Assembly: GCA_028023455.1 (NCBI GenBank)
Contig: JAQFVV010000013.1
Span: forward strand, 6,526,811-6,590,810
Direction: 5' to 3'
DNA length: 64,000 bases
From: Epiperipatus broadwayi
Lineage: Eukaryota; Onychophora; Udeonychophora; Euonychophora; Peripatidae
Part shown: piece by piece, positions 1 to 11,619 of the stretch
Numbering within the stretch: the first letter of the stretch is position 1
How the letters are laid out: the number at the start of each line of letters is the position of its first letter
Made by a program: the position numbers and the translations under genes
Notes under the pieces: generated by a model
The model's input: only the letters and a program-made list of their open reading frames with translations
Told to the model about the DNA's origin: nothing
Databases searched by the model: none

Positions 1-640
1 TGAATATTTTCTGAAAATTTTATATAAAGGATTTGACTTTGCTGAACATTAATTATTTTGCATTAAAAATGTTAAGCACATTCTACTTTGAATTATCAAG
101 AATAACATTATTCAGAACAAGTGTAAATCCAGAAGACAAAAATATAAAGTTTTTGTTTTTGACTTTAATCTATTTAAATTAAAAATTCTATCATCAAATC
201 TGTATTGCATTTTAATTCCACCAAAAAAATATATCTTTTATTTTGATGCTCCAAGCCACTTATAAACAATTCCAAATATCATTGTCATTAATATCAGAAA
301 TAAAGTTGGGCTAAATAAAAAACCCTGTTTAACATCAGTTTTACTTTTAAATGCTTCGAATGTTTTATTTATAGTAATAAAACTTCCTTTCATTCCATAA
401 TATAAATGTATAATATGAATAAACTTTGATAAACAACCAACTAATTTCAAACAATGCCATAGACCTGGTTGATTAATTGAATCAAATGCCATGCCCAAAT
501 CAGTTTAAAAAATATATACTTTTTTATTCATGATACATTTCTTGCATTTGTCTTATAACAAAAATCATGTCTATATTGCTTTTTGATTCTCTAAAAATAT
601 TGTCCTTAATTTGAACATCATTTTGCAGATCAAAAGAAAA
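1..640 (-). pseudogene. Decayed non-LTR retrotransposon reverse transcriptase fragment
   Basis: Reading leftward on the minus strand, this shows consecutive reverse-transcriptase blocks of a LINE-type element. They are a segment with SNIDMIFVIRQMQE (about 625-540), then in another frame GMAFDSINQPGLW (about 492-455), the palm segment KTDVKQGFLFSPTLF (about 345-300), and finally MQYRFDDRIFNLNRLKSKT (about 210-150), which in the family precedes the YADD box. The block order and spacing match LINE reverse transcriptases of the type with FDSxNxxGLW. The copy is dead: there is a frameshift near 510 and a stop after the first block. The catalytic aspartate pair expected near 130 is not readable, and the window edge cuts the 3' part. 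The family is clearly different from the RTE copies at 12.3 and 17.6 kb. The clade is not assigned. Confidence 0.82.
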
Positions 641-2021
641 AATGTCTTCATCATACACAATAAAAGACTCAAAATAAAAAGCTACATTGCTCATACTCTC
701 AATCATAAAATAAACATTAAGGATTTATATAAAAATAAAAATTATTTTACTTTTTTTTTTATTTTAAGAAAAGAGGTTTAAGGCAGATTCATTATGATGA
801 TGATAATGATAATCATGCCTTCACTGCTAAGTAAGTATTAAATGAAAGTTAATTAGAATAATACAAATATTAAAAATATTTAAAAAGTTGCATTAAATTC
901 ATGTGTGTATATAATATATACTTTAGTAATATTTATTTTATTTGTTAATTAAAGCAGTTATAATTAAAAATAAATATAAGAAACATGACTTTCCAAATTT
1001 ATTTAGCAAATAATGGGAAGTTAATTAACATATTTGTAAAGATATGTTTGTTATAAATGAAAAACAAGGCAAGATTATTATTTAAAATATTCTTATTTAT
1101 TTTTAAAAAATCTTAAAAACATATAAAAGATACTGTTTGTGAGCAAAACAGTTTCAGTAAAAGACATCAGTTAAATTTTTTCATCTATTTCAGAAGACAT
1201 TGATCAGAAACTTAAGAATTGAGAAAATTATAACATTGGTCATAAAACAGTAAAGGATCATAGATTATTGGAAAGTGCCCACAGATTGCAACATCAATAA
1301 ATCTCAAAGTATCTGCCAATCAACTTTGCCAAAGGGATAATTGATTCTTTTATAAAGCCACATTTCAATATGTTCTACTAAAAATCTACTCATTAAATTG
1401 GTAGAATAACTGCTTTTTAAAAACTATATCTACATTCAAATTTTCCTAATATCTATGACTATTTAACTATAGGAAAAATACCCATGTAAAATCGGTTAAG
1501 AATTTTTCATGTTTAATTATTTTTTTAAAGATGATAAAAATCTACCAGAAGCAATAGTTTGTTACTTTCATTATTAAAACTATAACAAAGTCAAGAGTTG
1601 TTATTTGAAAAGTAAAAGAAAGAAAATTTTGCTGTAGATTTATGTTTAAAATTTTTTTTTTGCTATTTAATTGATTTATTAACACATTTGTTGATTTATT
1701 ATATGTTAAGCCAGAAGTTTTTATTAATTTAAAACTAATTATATATTTTATTTATCAAAAATGATTATCAATATTATTTTTAATAATTGAATTTTTTTTA
1801 ATGATTGTCATTATAGCTTTATGTCATAACTAAAATGAAAACATTAAGAAGTTTTGCTTTCTTGTAATTCTAAAATCCAGATGTGTTTGTAATCGCATAA
1901 ATATTATCAATAATTTTTAAAAAGATGAATAATTGTTTTATCAATTAACAATAGTTAAATATTAAATTATATGATAAATTTTATTAGTTAATGTTTTAAT
2001 ACACTATACAGGCTTAAACCT
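641..2021. other. AT-rich intergenic DNA, no feature seen
   Basis: About 1.4 kb of AT-rich sequence with homopolymer runs. No frame with recognisable protein similarity, no clear repeat unit and no RNA-gene boxes were seen on either strand. Confidence 0.6.

Positions 2022-2064
<43 letters not shown>
2022..2064. repeat. (TA)n(TG)n microsatellite
   Basis: An uninterrupted TA run passes directly into a TG run. It abuts the tRNA-like end of the hammerhead-bearing fold-back repeat. The same TA-then-TG pairing recurs beside the related repeat at 51.0 kb, so the tract is probably the 3' tail of that repeat family. Confidence 0.9.
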
Positions 2065-2065
2065 A

Positions 2066-2150
2066 ATGTATGCGGAATTCGAACTCACACTTTCACACGA
2101 TTCTCAATTCTCCGTGCCATCTCATATTGCTAACCCACCTAATCACACTT
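2066..2150 (-). repeat. tRNA-like (SINE-type) segment of the hammerhead repeat family
   Basis: On the minus strand, downstream of the hammerhead motif, the sequence runs through GGTTAGCAATATGAGATGG, which resembles an A box. It then reaches GAGTTCGAATTCC (about 2088-2076), a near-consensus RNA polymerase III B box, and ends in CA/TA repeats. This is the usual order of a tRNA-derived SINE head or a tRNA-like 3' module. The cloverleaf is not convincing beyond the T arm, so a functional tRNA is excluded. The same B-box type recurs at 50.98 kb and 56.86 kb. Confidence 0.45.
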
Positions 2151-2160
2151 ATGTTGAAAA

Positions 2161-2225
2161 GATAAATAATCATCAATATAAGTATTTCATGCTAAACCAG
2201 CACTCATCAGTTGGTCCAGATTACC
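2161..2225 (-). ncRNA. Hammerhead ribozyme-like motif (left arm)
   Basis: On the minus strand the conserved hammerhead order is present. CTGATGA (2210-2204) is followed by helix II GTGCT/AGCAT with loop GGTTT (2203-2189), then GAAA (2188-2185), a short A/T-paired helix III and TTG (2176-2174). TTG pairs with CAA just before the core. The outer part of helix I is closed by GGTAA with TTATC. This is a type I layout, open at helix I, with the very short helix III described for hammerheads of retrotransposons. The first pair of helix II is G-U here, G-C at 50.5 kb and A-U at 11.6 kb, so it covaries. Activity is inferred, not shown. Confidence 0.7.
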
Positions 2226-2623
2226 ATCTCCACACACACACACACATATATACAATCAGTGCTCAGCTTTATATTAAGATAGCCAATCTTTATACTTTAA
2301 TGGGCAGACTTCAGACTATTCCAACCCACAACACTTCAGCCTTCCATTTCATAGAAAATCTGTGATGGAATATTCAAGGACACATTAGTTCCAAGGTTGT
2401 CATCCTACCCATGTTGACATTTAGTCATTTTGACCCCTCATGTACAGGAGGTAATCCAAACCTTGGCACTAACATGGGCTTTGAATGTTCAATCATCAGA
2501 TTTTCAATAAAATGGAAGGCTGAGAAATTGTGGGTTGGAGTAGTTTGAAGCCTGTTCATTAAAATATGAAAATTGTCTATCTTAATATAAAGCTGAGAAT
2601 TGATGGTATATATGTGTGGAGAT

Positions 2624-2688
2624 GGTAATATGGACCAAGTGATGAGCGCTGGTTTAGCATGAAATACTTGTATTGGTGATTATTTACC
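2624..2688 (+). ncRNA. Hammerhead ribozyme-like motif (right arm)
   Basis: This is the inverted partner of the motif at 2161-2225. The core reads GTGATGA (2639-2645), with C3 changed to G, which should disable cleavage. Helix II is GCGCT/AGCAT with loop GGTTT (one C-A mismatch), followed by GAAA (2661-2664), a short helix III and TTG. Helix I is closed perfectly by GGTAA (2624-2628) with TTACC (2684-2688). Conservation of the outer helix while the core has mutated suggests a formerly active copy. Confidence 0.6.
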
Positions 2689-2712
2689 TTTTGGGTCAGC
2701 AATGTGAGATAG

Positions 2713-4233
2713 TTAATGTTTTATAAATTAAATAATATTTTTACTATTTAATATTTTGTGGGCAAAAATTATTCAAATATTATTTCTCATTAGTATTTTT
2801 ACTACTGATCATTATTTACATTTCCTTATATAAAATCTAGGTAATTCTTTATTGCTTTGTCTCTTGGTTTAATGCAGTGGTAAAATGCCACTTTCAGCAA
2901 TAAAGCCATTCAATACTTTATTTACTTATGCCTGTGTTCACATCTTTAATATTTTGACAATCATTATAGTCTTATGCTTTTTGTAATCTGGAATTCCGGA
3001 ATATAATAATGAGTAAATGTTTAATTTATTTTTGATCCCAAATACATTGTCTCAACTTAATATTAAGCTGTATCATCCAAGATTAAATAAATTAAGCCCA
3101 TAATTGAAAGAAAACTTATTGCTCTTAAATAAATATCATCTGATAAAGTAAACATAATTTAAGGCAGTCAAAGGATCATCATTAGTAAGCTAGCACAAAA
3201 TACCACCACAGAAATTACCATCAATTATAATAATATTCTTCACACACTTCTACATTGTCCTTTTATCTAAATTAGCGTTCTCATCAATAATAGCCAATTT
3301 AGCATTCATACTTTTACATAAACTGATGACCAAAGAGGGATGGGCAATTTATCCCTTTTATACCATTACAATATGAATAATATATTGTTCTTTCAGTTCC
3401 ATTACTATAAAAGGTTAGTTATATATCTGAGATCTTATCATATTTGGAATATCTGGAAGTTAATAACTGTAGCTCTCAATTAATCTCATTTCAAATAACC
3501 AGACATAAATTCTTCTTTACTTTTTTTTTATCAGCAATATTTGATTTGCTCATTATCATGTTATTTTATTACAGAGTCAATCGTTTGGTACATGCATAAA
3601 TAGTTTAAAGCCCTTTTATTGCAAATAGTTTAATTAATGTCACTTTCTATTATTCTTAAACTGTTATTTATAAATACCTTTTGGGAGGGGGGGAGAAAGT
3701 CTGGTCTAACTGTTATTTAAGATAAATTCTCCGTTTATTTTAAAAACTGCTTTACAACATATCAATATTTTGTGTATTTTTTTAATATTTAATATGAAAA
3801 ACCTTTCATCTTAAATATATATTTTTAAAAATAACTAAACGCATTAATATCTTAAATTGGTTTTGAAATAACTTATTGAACTTTTTCACCCAAAAATATA
3901 ATTTATCATTTCATTTAGAGTTGATAATAAAAAGCGTTCAAATCGTAGTAATAGTTTGAGATAAAATCTTCCAATTAAAAATATCATTTTTCTATTTCCT
4001 ATTTTTAATAAGAATTGTCAATCAAAGTAAAGACAAAATGAGAAAATAATCTATTTTTCAAGCTTCAATATTGATTTATTACGTAATATATATATATATC
4101 ATTTCAAACAACTAGACCTATTATCATTTGATGAGAAATTATTAACATACAGCTTTTAAATATCATTGGAACGTGATAAAGAGAATTTCATTGTTAAAAC
4201 TGTATGCTTTATAATAATTGCTGCAAAATTACA
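2713..4233. other. AT-rich intergenic DNA, no feature seen
   Basis: About 1.5 kb without recognisable coding, repeat or RNA-gene signal on either strand. Near 3684 there is a short G run, with nothing around it that defines a feature. Confidence 0.55.
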
Positions 4234-4310
4234 TAATTATGCTGCTATTATTATCATCATCATCATTACCATCATTATTGTTATTATTATGTTTCAATAA
4301 TAATAAACTT
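4234..4310. repeat. Imperfect ATT/ATC trinucleotide repeat
   Basis: A run of interspersed ATT, ATC and ATG triplets, typical of a degenerate microsatellite. No associated element boundary was found. Confidence 0.7.
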
Positions 4311-6677
4311 TATTTATTAAAAGATGTGTTACATTGGTTTACAAATATTTCACAGAGATTTTGCCAGAGTTAGAGGCATTTCAAGTATAATAATTGTTGA
4401 TTATTACATAAATCTGATTTATATTGCTGATTATAGTACAAATATATGAAAAAATAGGTTGCATTATTTGAATTAAAGTTCATTTGTAAGAATCTTGACT
4501 TATCCAGTTAGACAGCCTTCTATGGTACAACAAAGATATCTGGAACATAGTCTTTCATATGAATAATTATACTCTGAAATGGTAAGATGTCTGCAAAAGT
4601 TTTTAATACTGCATACTTTCTGAAAAAAATTGCATGGGCAGTTCATGACTGAACATCAAAATATTTTTTCAAGAATCCTTGGAAAATTTGGGTTGCTATC
4701 TTCAGATTTGGAATGTATTTGCATTTTTAACATGTTGAGATTTAAGATAATATACAATCAATACTGTTAGTTATTGTTTAAGTCAAGAGCTGCTGTACAA
4801 TGAGTGGTCAATTGTTTGTCAGTTGCTGAAAATTAATTGTAGCTTGGAGATCCCCAAAGGTAGAACCTTATGCAGGCAAGTATGTTGAGAAAAATAATAA
4901 TCCAGGGGGTTGATAGTAAATAGATGAATGGTGCAGAATGATGAACATTATTTTTGAATTAAGAGTGTCAATTACCTTTTATTAATTGGAAGATTTCCTT
5001 ATGAATGACCAGTTGGTTGCAAAAATGTCTGGTAGTGCTTCTTGAGTCTCATGTTTCAATTTTTGAAGTTTGTTTAGAAAAGTGGAGGGATGCAGACCAG
5101 TATTATTGCCAAAGATGAAAGCACAATGGGAGCACCAAAAGACAAATAGGATAAAGGTAGTTGCATGCACTTTTTGTGGGTGTAGCTTTTAACATGATTG
5201 GATTATTTGTTGTAAGGAGCTTACCAGATCATCTGTATGTGTCTGAAATTATCTGTTGTATGTAAGTAAAAACTTGACAATCATTAAAAAGGTGTTGCTG
5301 AGAGAGCAAACTGGATCAATTCTTTGGTGCAGGGATGGTAGTATAGAAAATAAGATGTAGGTAGGGAATGTAGGTTTAAGGAAAGCAGAAAATTGAAACA
5401 TTTTGGTTTCAAGACTCATGTTTTGAAATGATGAAGTTGCCTATTATTAATATTTAGTATGGAGCGCAGATGATCAGTGTTAGCATTTAGATGTAGTACA
5501 TTATATGTATGCCAGTATGTGTATGTGCTATTACTAGAGAAATTCATTTGACAGGCATTGTTTTGAATGGAGTGGATAAGACTTAGAAGGTATGAAGTTG
5601 AAGAGAGAATCTGCAATAGATATTACAATGAGCATGTTCTGGAACACTGAAAAGCACTGTATAATTGGTGCAATAAAGTTAAAGGACTTTTGGTATAAAA
5701 TACTTGAATGTTGTGAAGACCTAGGCCATTATAAATAGGTGGAAAATGATACAAACTTTTTGCCCCATTGTAGCTTATTACAGAGGGAATTAATAGTAGT
5801 GATGAATAACTTAGAGCATTTGATAATGGGGAAAATAGTATGTAATCTTAGTAATTATGAGGAGATTGAAAAACTGAACCTTGGAATAAAGAGAGAGATA
5901 AGCTTTAGAGAGGGAATTAATAATGCATGTAGTGGTACCTTGAAGTTTATTTTGTATTATAAGTCTCATGGCAAGTGGACTATATAGAAAAGGAAACCTA
6001 GGAATGGAATAGGATCACCCTGAAATATTTGAGTGCAGGGTTTTCTTGTGTAAATGAACCATGCAGCAGATTTGTTCAAATTGAATATGATTCTATAGAC
6101 ATTAGTGTATTAATTAAGTATCTTTTGGGGTATGGGTAATTGTTTTTAAAAACCTAGGAAGACTGTAATAATATTCATGTATGCAATACACTGGATGTGT
6201 GAAATTTGGATGCTAGTTATCTTTTGTTGTATCTGTTTTAAAAGTTGATTTATAGTGGAAGTATCAAATCAATATCAACTTTTGGCCCTTTTAATATTAA
6301 TATACTTTCATTAAGTTGTGAGGGCACCCTTTTTGACATTTATCAATTGGAAAGATTATAAAATTATGACTCCTTTACAGATTTATGGCTTAACACTGCT
6401 TTTTATCAGCCAGTCATGTACATAGTACTAATGCGAAAGAAAAAAACATATAGTTTAATTAGTATTTGTGAATTTACATAGACCACTTGCATGATAATGC
6501 AATGCATGAGTCTTTTTATTTATCATGCAAATGTTATTTAGGATAAACTATGCCTCTTTGTATTTTTTCTTTTGATTATTGCACTCAGTGCAAACCACTT
6601 TGCTATTAAGTAGTTTGCAAGTTGATCAGATGCGCTAAAATACTAACTTGGGTCTGTTTTAGCATATATATATATAT
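4311..6677. other. Unassigned DNA including a less AT-rich block
   Basis: Between about 4500 and 6050 the base composition is noticeably less AT-rich than the surroundings and open frames of 60-80 codons appear on both strands. I could not match any of them to a protein family, and none has a convincing start context, splice signals or domain. An old transposable element or the untranslated part of a host transcript would both fit. The rest is AT-rich and featureless up to the (TA)n that precedes the LTR element. Confidence 0.4.
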
Positions 6678-8155
6678 TGTAACGTTTTTCTTATTACTAG
6701 GCCTCTATACACCTCAAATTTATATTTGAGCATGAGTTGATCAAGCTGTATCAAAAGAAAAAAGAAAGTTGTATTTCTATTCTCAACACAGCTATTTTTC
6801 CTGATCAACTTCGGCCTAGAACTATTACCGAGTACTATCGTGAGCAGAACCAGTTTTTAATTTCTACTTGAGGGCGCCAGAGTCGTTAGACCCACTGAGA
6901 CTGCATCAAACATATGGTAACTCGTAAACTAAACAGAAAAAATGCTTTTAAACAAATCGTATTACCTCCTACCGTAACGAGAATTAATAGTTTTAAGATT
7001 ATTGGTCTTAGATTTTAAGAATCGGTAATTTTACGGTAAACTAGAATTATCTTTTTTTTGAGATTATTATTGCTGGGCTTATTCAAACATATTGGCAAGG
7101 TAAATTACTTTTAAATCTTATTAAACTAATAATAACTTTAATACTAAAAAGAATAATAACCATTATTAATAACGCACAATGAAAAAGGTTGATAAAAGTA
7201 TAATCTCTTTTATTCTAACAAACTAAAATATTTATAAGTTAAATTATGAATTAACTAAACTGGAAAGTACACACATGCTAATCCAGATAATGAATCGATT
7301 AACAAAAACAGATTAAATAATGAACGCAATTTAATAATGTTCCAAGATCTTGTATAAAATTCTTTATAAGAAAGTCCCTTGAATATGAAAAGTCTATATC
7401 AGGATGGTAGTCTAAGCCTAGATAAATAATTGTTTGCAAACTTTTAAGTCACTATCAGGAAAATTTATTCTTAACTTACCGGTAAGTTCATGTAGGTTTA
7501 TGGGATCCCAGATCATGAGAATTTCCATTGGTCTCTCCTGCTGGCGTCTTCATTATTCTTCCGTTCTATAGCTGGAGAAAAGGCACGGTTGTAGTGACCC
7601 TTTTATTGCAAAAAGCGGTCTTCACAGTCCCGTTTCCATGCTCCTGACACTTGGTACAGCAAGGGGCATACCTGTGTAGAAGTATATTTCTTGCCACGGT
7701 TATGCTCGTGGAAACTCCAACTTTCTGAGACATAACTAGAAGTAAAAGAGAAGACCCAGATTGAAGTTGTCATCTCTTTTTTATATCGCGCTCCATTTTT
7801 GGAACTTCTGTGGACTCTTTTGTCTTTTTATCAGCGTATAAGATAATAATCTTATACCCTCTCTCTTAAATTTAAGTTACAAAGTTCTCTTTTTTTTTAG
7901 CATTATTCTTCCATCTTTAATTAGCTAAAATATTTTTCTTTTAGCTTATACTTTTGGAATTCTTTTAATTTATCTGGATTAGTAATCTGTATGTCATTTA
8001 TTCTTTCCAATTAGATAAAAAAAAATAAGAATGACAATTTTAACCTTCATTGCACGTTTTAACAAAAATTATACTAATCAAAAAAAAATCTAAATTTACT
8101 TTTTAGCTTTTACCAAATGCCAATATATTTGTAACGTATATAAATAAACGTTACA
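6678..8155 (-). repeat. LTR (3' LTR in element orientation)
   Basis: This is the left copy of the TGTAAC..GTTACA terminal repeat. Near its right edge the terminal motif occurs twice as an inverted pair, TGTAACGT at about 8130 and ACGTTACA at the end, enclosing a TATA-like stretch. The RNA or single strand could therefore form a small hairpin at the LTR start. Confidence 0.88.
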
Positions 8156-8900
8156 ATACCACCAGTGCCAGGAGATGAGAATAAAATAGGGGTTTACACT
8201 AATTTTATTCTTAAGTTTTTTAATTCATATTCGTATTTTTTTTTTCTGTAGTAGCGTGCTGATATATTGTGTAGACTCATTCACAAGCGACGTTCGGCTT
8301 TAACGCCCACTTTTAGGTCTAACACGGCGGGAATGGAAAATATTTCAACATTCATCTGTGTCCTATCCGCTTTAGTGTAATATTAATGATAAGAAGCCCA
8401 AGTTATAAGCACAAACGAGCGTTGCTCATCGTTCTGAGTCTTACAGGCTCGTGGCAACTTGGTCCAACTTGATCCACCTTCCCCTTTATTGGGATCTCTG
8501 CTAGAAATAGTCTGACGAGCATTTAAAGATGGTCTTATGTTCATATACTGTGGATAAGGACTCGGGGCTATGTTATTCCCCTCTTCAGTAACCGCCTACC
8601 CGGTCAAATACTTGTGACTTACGTCTACATCAGCCACGATCGTGTTTTTAGACATATATAAAAAAATATACATATATATTTTTTCTTTCTGGAAGTCATA
8701 TTAAAAAAAATCTTCTTTCATATTTTAATAATCAGGGTTTAATTAGTTAGTTTTTTTTTTTATAATTTTTTTCTTTTTTCAAAAAATCATAATTTATTTT
8801 CCAGCTATGAGTTTCTTTGAGTCATCATTGTAATGTTCTTTATCATTACAACTCATCTCAGGTTGTAGTTGTTAAATCGAAGCCCGAGTTGGGTTGCCAT
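8156..8900 (-). other. LTR element interior without coding capacity
   Basis: This 745-bp interior contains no open frame of useful length on either strand. It holds what would be leader sequence: the primer-binding-like site lies at its right end (8882-8899, minus strand), and a modest purine stretch on the minus strand lies next to the left LTR. It is the length expected of a TRIM-like interior, although the LTRs are far longer than in TRIMs. Confidence 0.7.
8882..8899 (-). promoter_or_regulatory. Primer-binding site of the 6.7-kb LTR element
   Basis: On the minus strand, TGGCAACCCAACTCGGGC starts one base inside the LTR. The leading TGG matches the complement of a tRNA CCA end, as in Ty3/gypsy-type elements. 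The site has the same shape as the one at 37191-37210. Which tRNA primes is not determined. Confidence 0.65.
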
Positions 8901-10383
8901 TGTAACGTTTTTCTTATTACTAGGCCTCTATATGCCTCAAATTTATATTTGAGCGTGAGTTGATCAAGCTGTATCAAAAGAAAAAAGAAAGTTGTATTAC
9001 TATTCTCAACACAGCTATTTTTCCTGATCAACTTCGGCCTAGAACTATTACCGAGTACTATCGTGAGCAGAACCAGTTTTTAATTTCTACTTGAGGGCGC
9101 CAGAGTCGTTAGACCCACTGAGACTGCGTCAAACATATGGTAACTTGTAAACTAAACAGAAAACATGCTTTCAAACAAATCGGTATTACCTCCTACCGTA
9201 ACGAGAATTAATAGTTTTAAGATTATTGGTCTTAGATTTTAAGAATCGGTAATTTTACGGTAAACTAGAATTATCTTTTTTTTGAGATTATTATTGCTGG
9301 GCTTATTCAAACATATTGGCAAGGTAAATTACTTTTAAATCTTATTAAACTAATAATAACTTTAATACTAAAAAGAATAATAACCATTATTAATAACGCA
9401 CAATGAAAAAGGTTGATAAAAGTATAATCTCTTTTATTCTAACAAACTAAAATATTTATAAGTTAAATTACGAATTAACTAAACTGGAAAGTACACACAT
9501 GCTAATCCAGATAATGAATCGATTAACAAAAACAGATTAAATAATGAACGCAATTTAATAATGTTCCAAGATCTTGTATAAAATTCTTTATAAGAAAGTC
9601 CCTTGAATATGAAAAGTCTATATCAGGATGGTAGTCTAAGCCTAGATAAATAATTGTTTGCAAACTTTTAAGTCACTATCAGGAAAATTTATTCTTAACT
9701 TACCGGTAAGTTCATGTAGCTTTATGGGATCCCAGATCATGAGAATTTCCATTGGTCTCTCCTGCCGGTGTCTTCCATTATTCTTCCGTTCTATAGCTGG
9801 AGAAAAGGCACGGTTGTAGTGACCCTTTTATTGCAAAAAGTGGTCTTCACAAGTCCCGTTTCCATGCTCGCATGACAGCTTGGTACAGCAAGGGGCATAC
9901 CTGTGTAGAAGTATATTTCTTGCCACAGGTTATGCTCGTGGAAACCTCCAACTTTCAGAGATGTAACTAGAAGTAAAAGAGAAGACCCAGATTGAAGTTG
10001 TCATCTCCTTTTTATATCGCGCTCCATTTTTGGAACTTCTGCGCACTCTTTTGTCTTTTTATCAGCGTATAAGATAATCTTATACACTCTCTCTTAAATT
10101 TAAGTTACAAAGTTCTCTCTTTTTTAGCATTATTCTTCCATCTTTAATTAGCTAAAATATTTTTCTTTTAGCTTATACTTTTGGAATTCTTTTAATTTAT
10201 CTGGATTAGTAATCTGTATGTCATTTATTCTTTCCAATTAGATAAAAAAAAATAAGAATGACAATTTTAACCTTCATTGCACATTTTAACAAAAATTATA
10301 CTAATCAAAAAAAAATCTAAATTTACTTTTTTAGCTTTTACCAAATGCCAATATATTTGTAACGTATATAAATAAACGTTACA
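8901..10383 (-). repeat. LTR (5' LTR in element orientation)
   Basis: Right copy of the terminal repeat, near-identical to 6678-8155, with the same TGTAACGTTT and AAACGTTACA ends and followed by ATATATATAT. CpG in one copy is often TpG or CpA in the other (for example ACTCGTAAAC against ACTTGTAAAC). Confidence 0.88.
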
Positions 10384-10400
10384 ATATATATATATATTCT

Positions 10401-11091
10401 GTGCTAATTTAGTAGCACTGTTGGCATGCAACTCACCATATTGAATTGCTTTGTAAGTTGGTTCATTGTAGCTAATTTTATAGATTGTTTGGAGAGCCTG
10501 GTCTGGAGGTAACGTATCTTAGGTGTTATCCAATAATTGATTAAAATTAGGGGGCAGGGGGTTATAAAGCTAATATTGAATTCATTCAATTTGTGATGCA
10601 TCCAGTATAAAAAGGAAGGCTAAACCATGTTTTAGTGGTGTTATTATTCACAGACCTGGTGTTTAGCGTGGAGTATAAATTTTTTAAGAGCTCTAGTTAG
10701 ACAATAGTTTTTGGTGTTATCTCTCCTGTCTGCCTCAATGTCGCATAGCTTATAGTTTCTGAATAAAAACATGTAAAACCATAGCTTTTAAAAAGTCTAC
10801 TACTCCACCCTAAACACCAGGCCTGTGAATCACAACAACACTAATGCAAGTATTAGCCTTTATATTATACCAGGTGCATCACAAAAGTTAAAGACAATCT
10901 GCTTGAATGAATTCAATATTACCTTCAGGACCCCCCCCCCCCAATTTCAATTAACTACTGAATAATACCAAAGACAAGTTATATCCAGATCAGTATCCCT
11001 AAATAATCTATAAAATTAACTGCAAGGATTCAACTTGCAAAACAATTTACTATGGTGAGTCTCATAATAATAGTGCTATTAAATTACTGCT
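10401..11091. repeat. 0.7-kb palindromic fold-back repeat
   Basis: The left arm (about 10401-10680) and right arm (about 10800-11091) are imperfect reverse complements; the spacer is about 120 bp. Paired landmarks are CTGGTGTTTAGCGTGGAGT with ACTCCACCCTAAACACCAG, and ATGGTGAGT near the right end with ACTCACCAT near the left end. The right arm carries a run of 14 C. No protein or ribozyme core was recognised. It could be a fold-back DNA element or an inverted retroelement pair. Confidence 0.72.
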
Positions 11092-11551
11092 ACACAAATA
11101 TATATACAAATGCATCAAAACCTATCCCAATATAAAGTTGGTATTTTCAGAGCATGAGATAAACTTGGACCACAATTTTGATCAATTCAACATCAAAGTG
11201 GTTTGCATTGAGCACAATGATCGAAAGAGGAAATACAAAGAGACATTGTTTATCATAAATAATACAGAACATGATAATAAAAAAATTCATAAATTGCATT
11301 ATCATACAAATGATATATGTAAAATCATAAAAATGCATACTAAATAACCTATAAATTCTTTCTTCTACATATCTATCTTAGTGCTATGAATATTACGAAC
11401 CTGGTTGAAATCAGTACTAAGCTGTAAATCTGTAAAGAATTTATAATTTTATAATCTTTCCAGCATAGTGAAATTTCCTTATCTATTAAATAACAAATGA
11501 ATAAAGAAAAAAAAAAGATACATTGAGTTAGAATTAAACTGTAGTAATTTG

Positions 11552-11554
<3 letters not shown>
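11092..11554. other. AT-rich DNA, no feature seen
   Basis: Overlapping open frames of about 60-70 codons occur on both strands around 11140-11340. They overlap each other antisense, are AT-driven and match no family, so they are not called. Confidence 0.5.
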
Positions 11555-11597
<43 letters not shown>

Positions 11598-11612
11598 TAT
11601 ATATATATATAT
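11555..11612. repeat. (TA)n microsatellite
   Basis: Nearly uninterrupted TA repeat directly upstream of the hammerhead motif at 11620, echoing the TA/TG tails next to the other copies of that family. Confidence 0.92.
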
Positions 11613-11619
11613 ACACTGA

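Larger units (their letters stand above)
2116..2712. repeat. Fold-back (long inverted repeat) with a hammerhead in each arm
   Basis: The left arm (about 2116-2390) and right arm (about 2475-2712) are imperfect reverse complements around a loop at roughly 2395-2470. Paired landmarks are CATGCTAAACCAGC with GCTGGTTTAGCATG, and CAACCCACAA with TTGTGGGTTG. The right arm has lost about 20 bp near its outer end relative to the left. A third, single-arm relative lies at 50.5 kb. It could be a miniature transposon or, more likely, a retroelement that inserted as an inverted dimer. Confidence 0.8.
6678..10383 (-). mobile_element. Non-autonomous LTR retrotransposon, LTRs longer than the interior
   Basis: Two direct copies of about 1.48 kb (6678-8155 and 8901-10383) flank a 745-bp interior. 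Each begins TGTAACGTTT and ends AAACGTTACA, a perfect 10-bp inverted terminal repeat with the TG..CA ends of LTRs. The element sits in a TA run, so both flanks read ATATA, consistent with a 4-6 bp target duplication. On the minus strand, a TGGCAACCCAACTCGGGC primer-binding-like site follows one base after the right LTR, so the element is oriented leftward. There is no gag or pol, so mobilisation would need a relative in trans. The LTRs differ at only a few per cent of positions, many at CpG. Confidence 0.88.
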
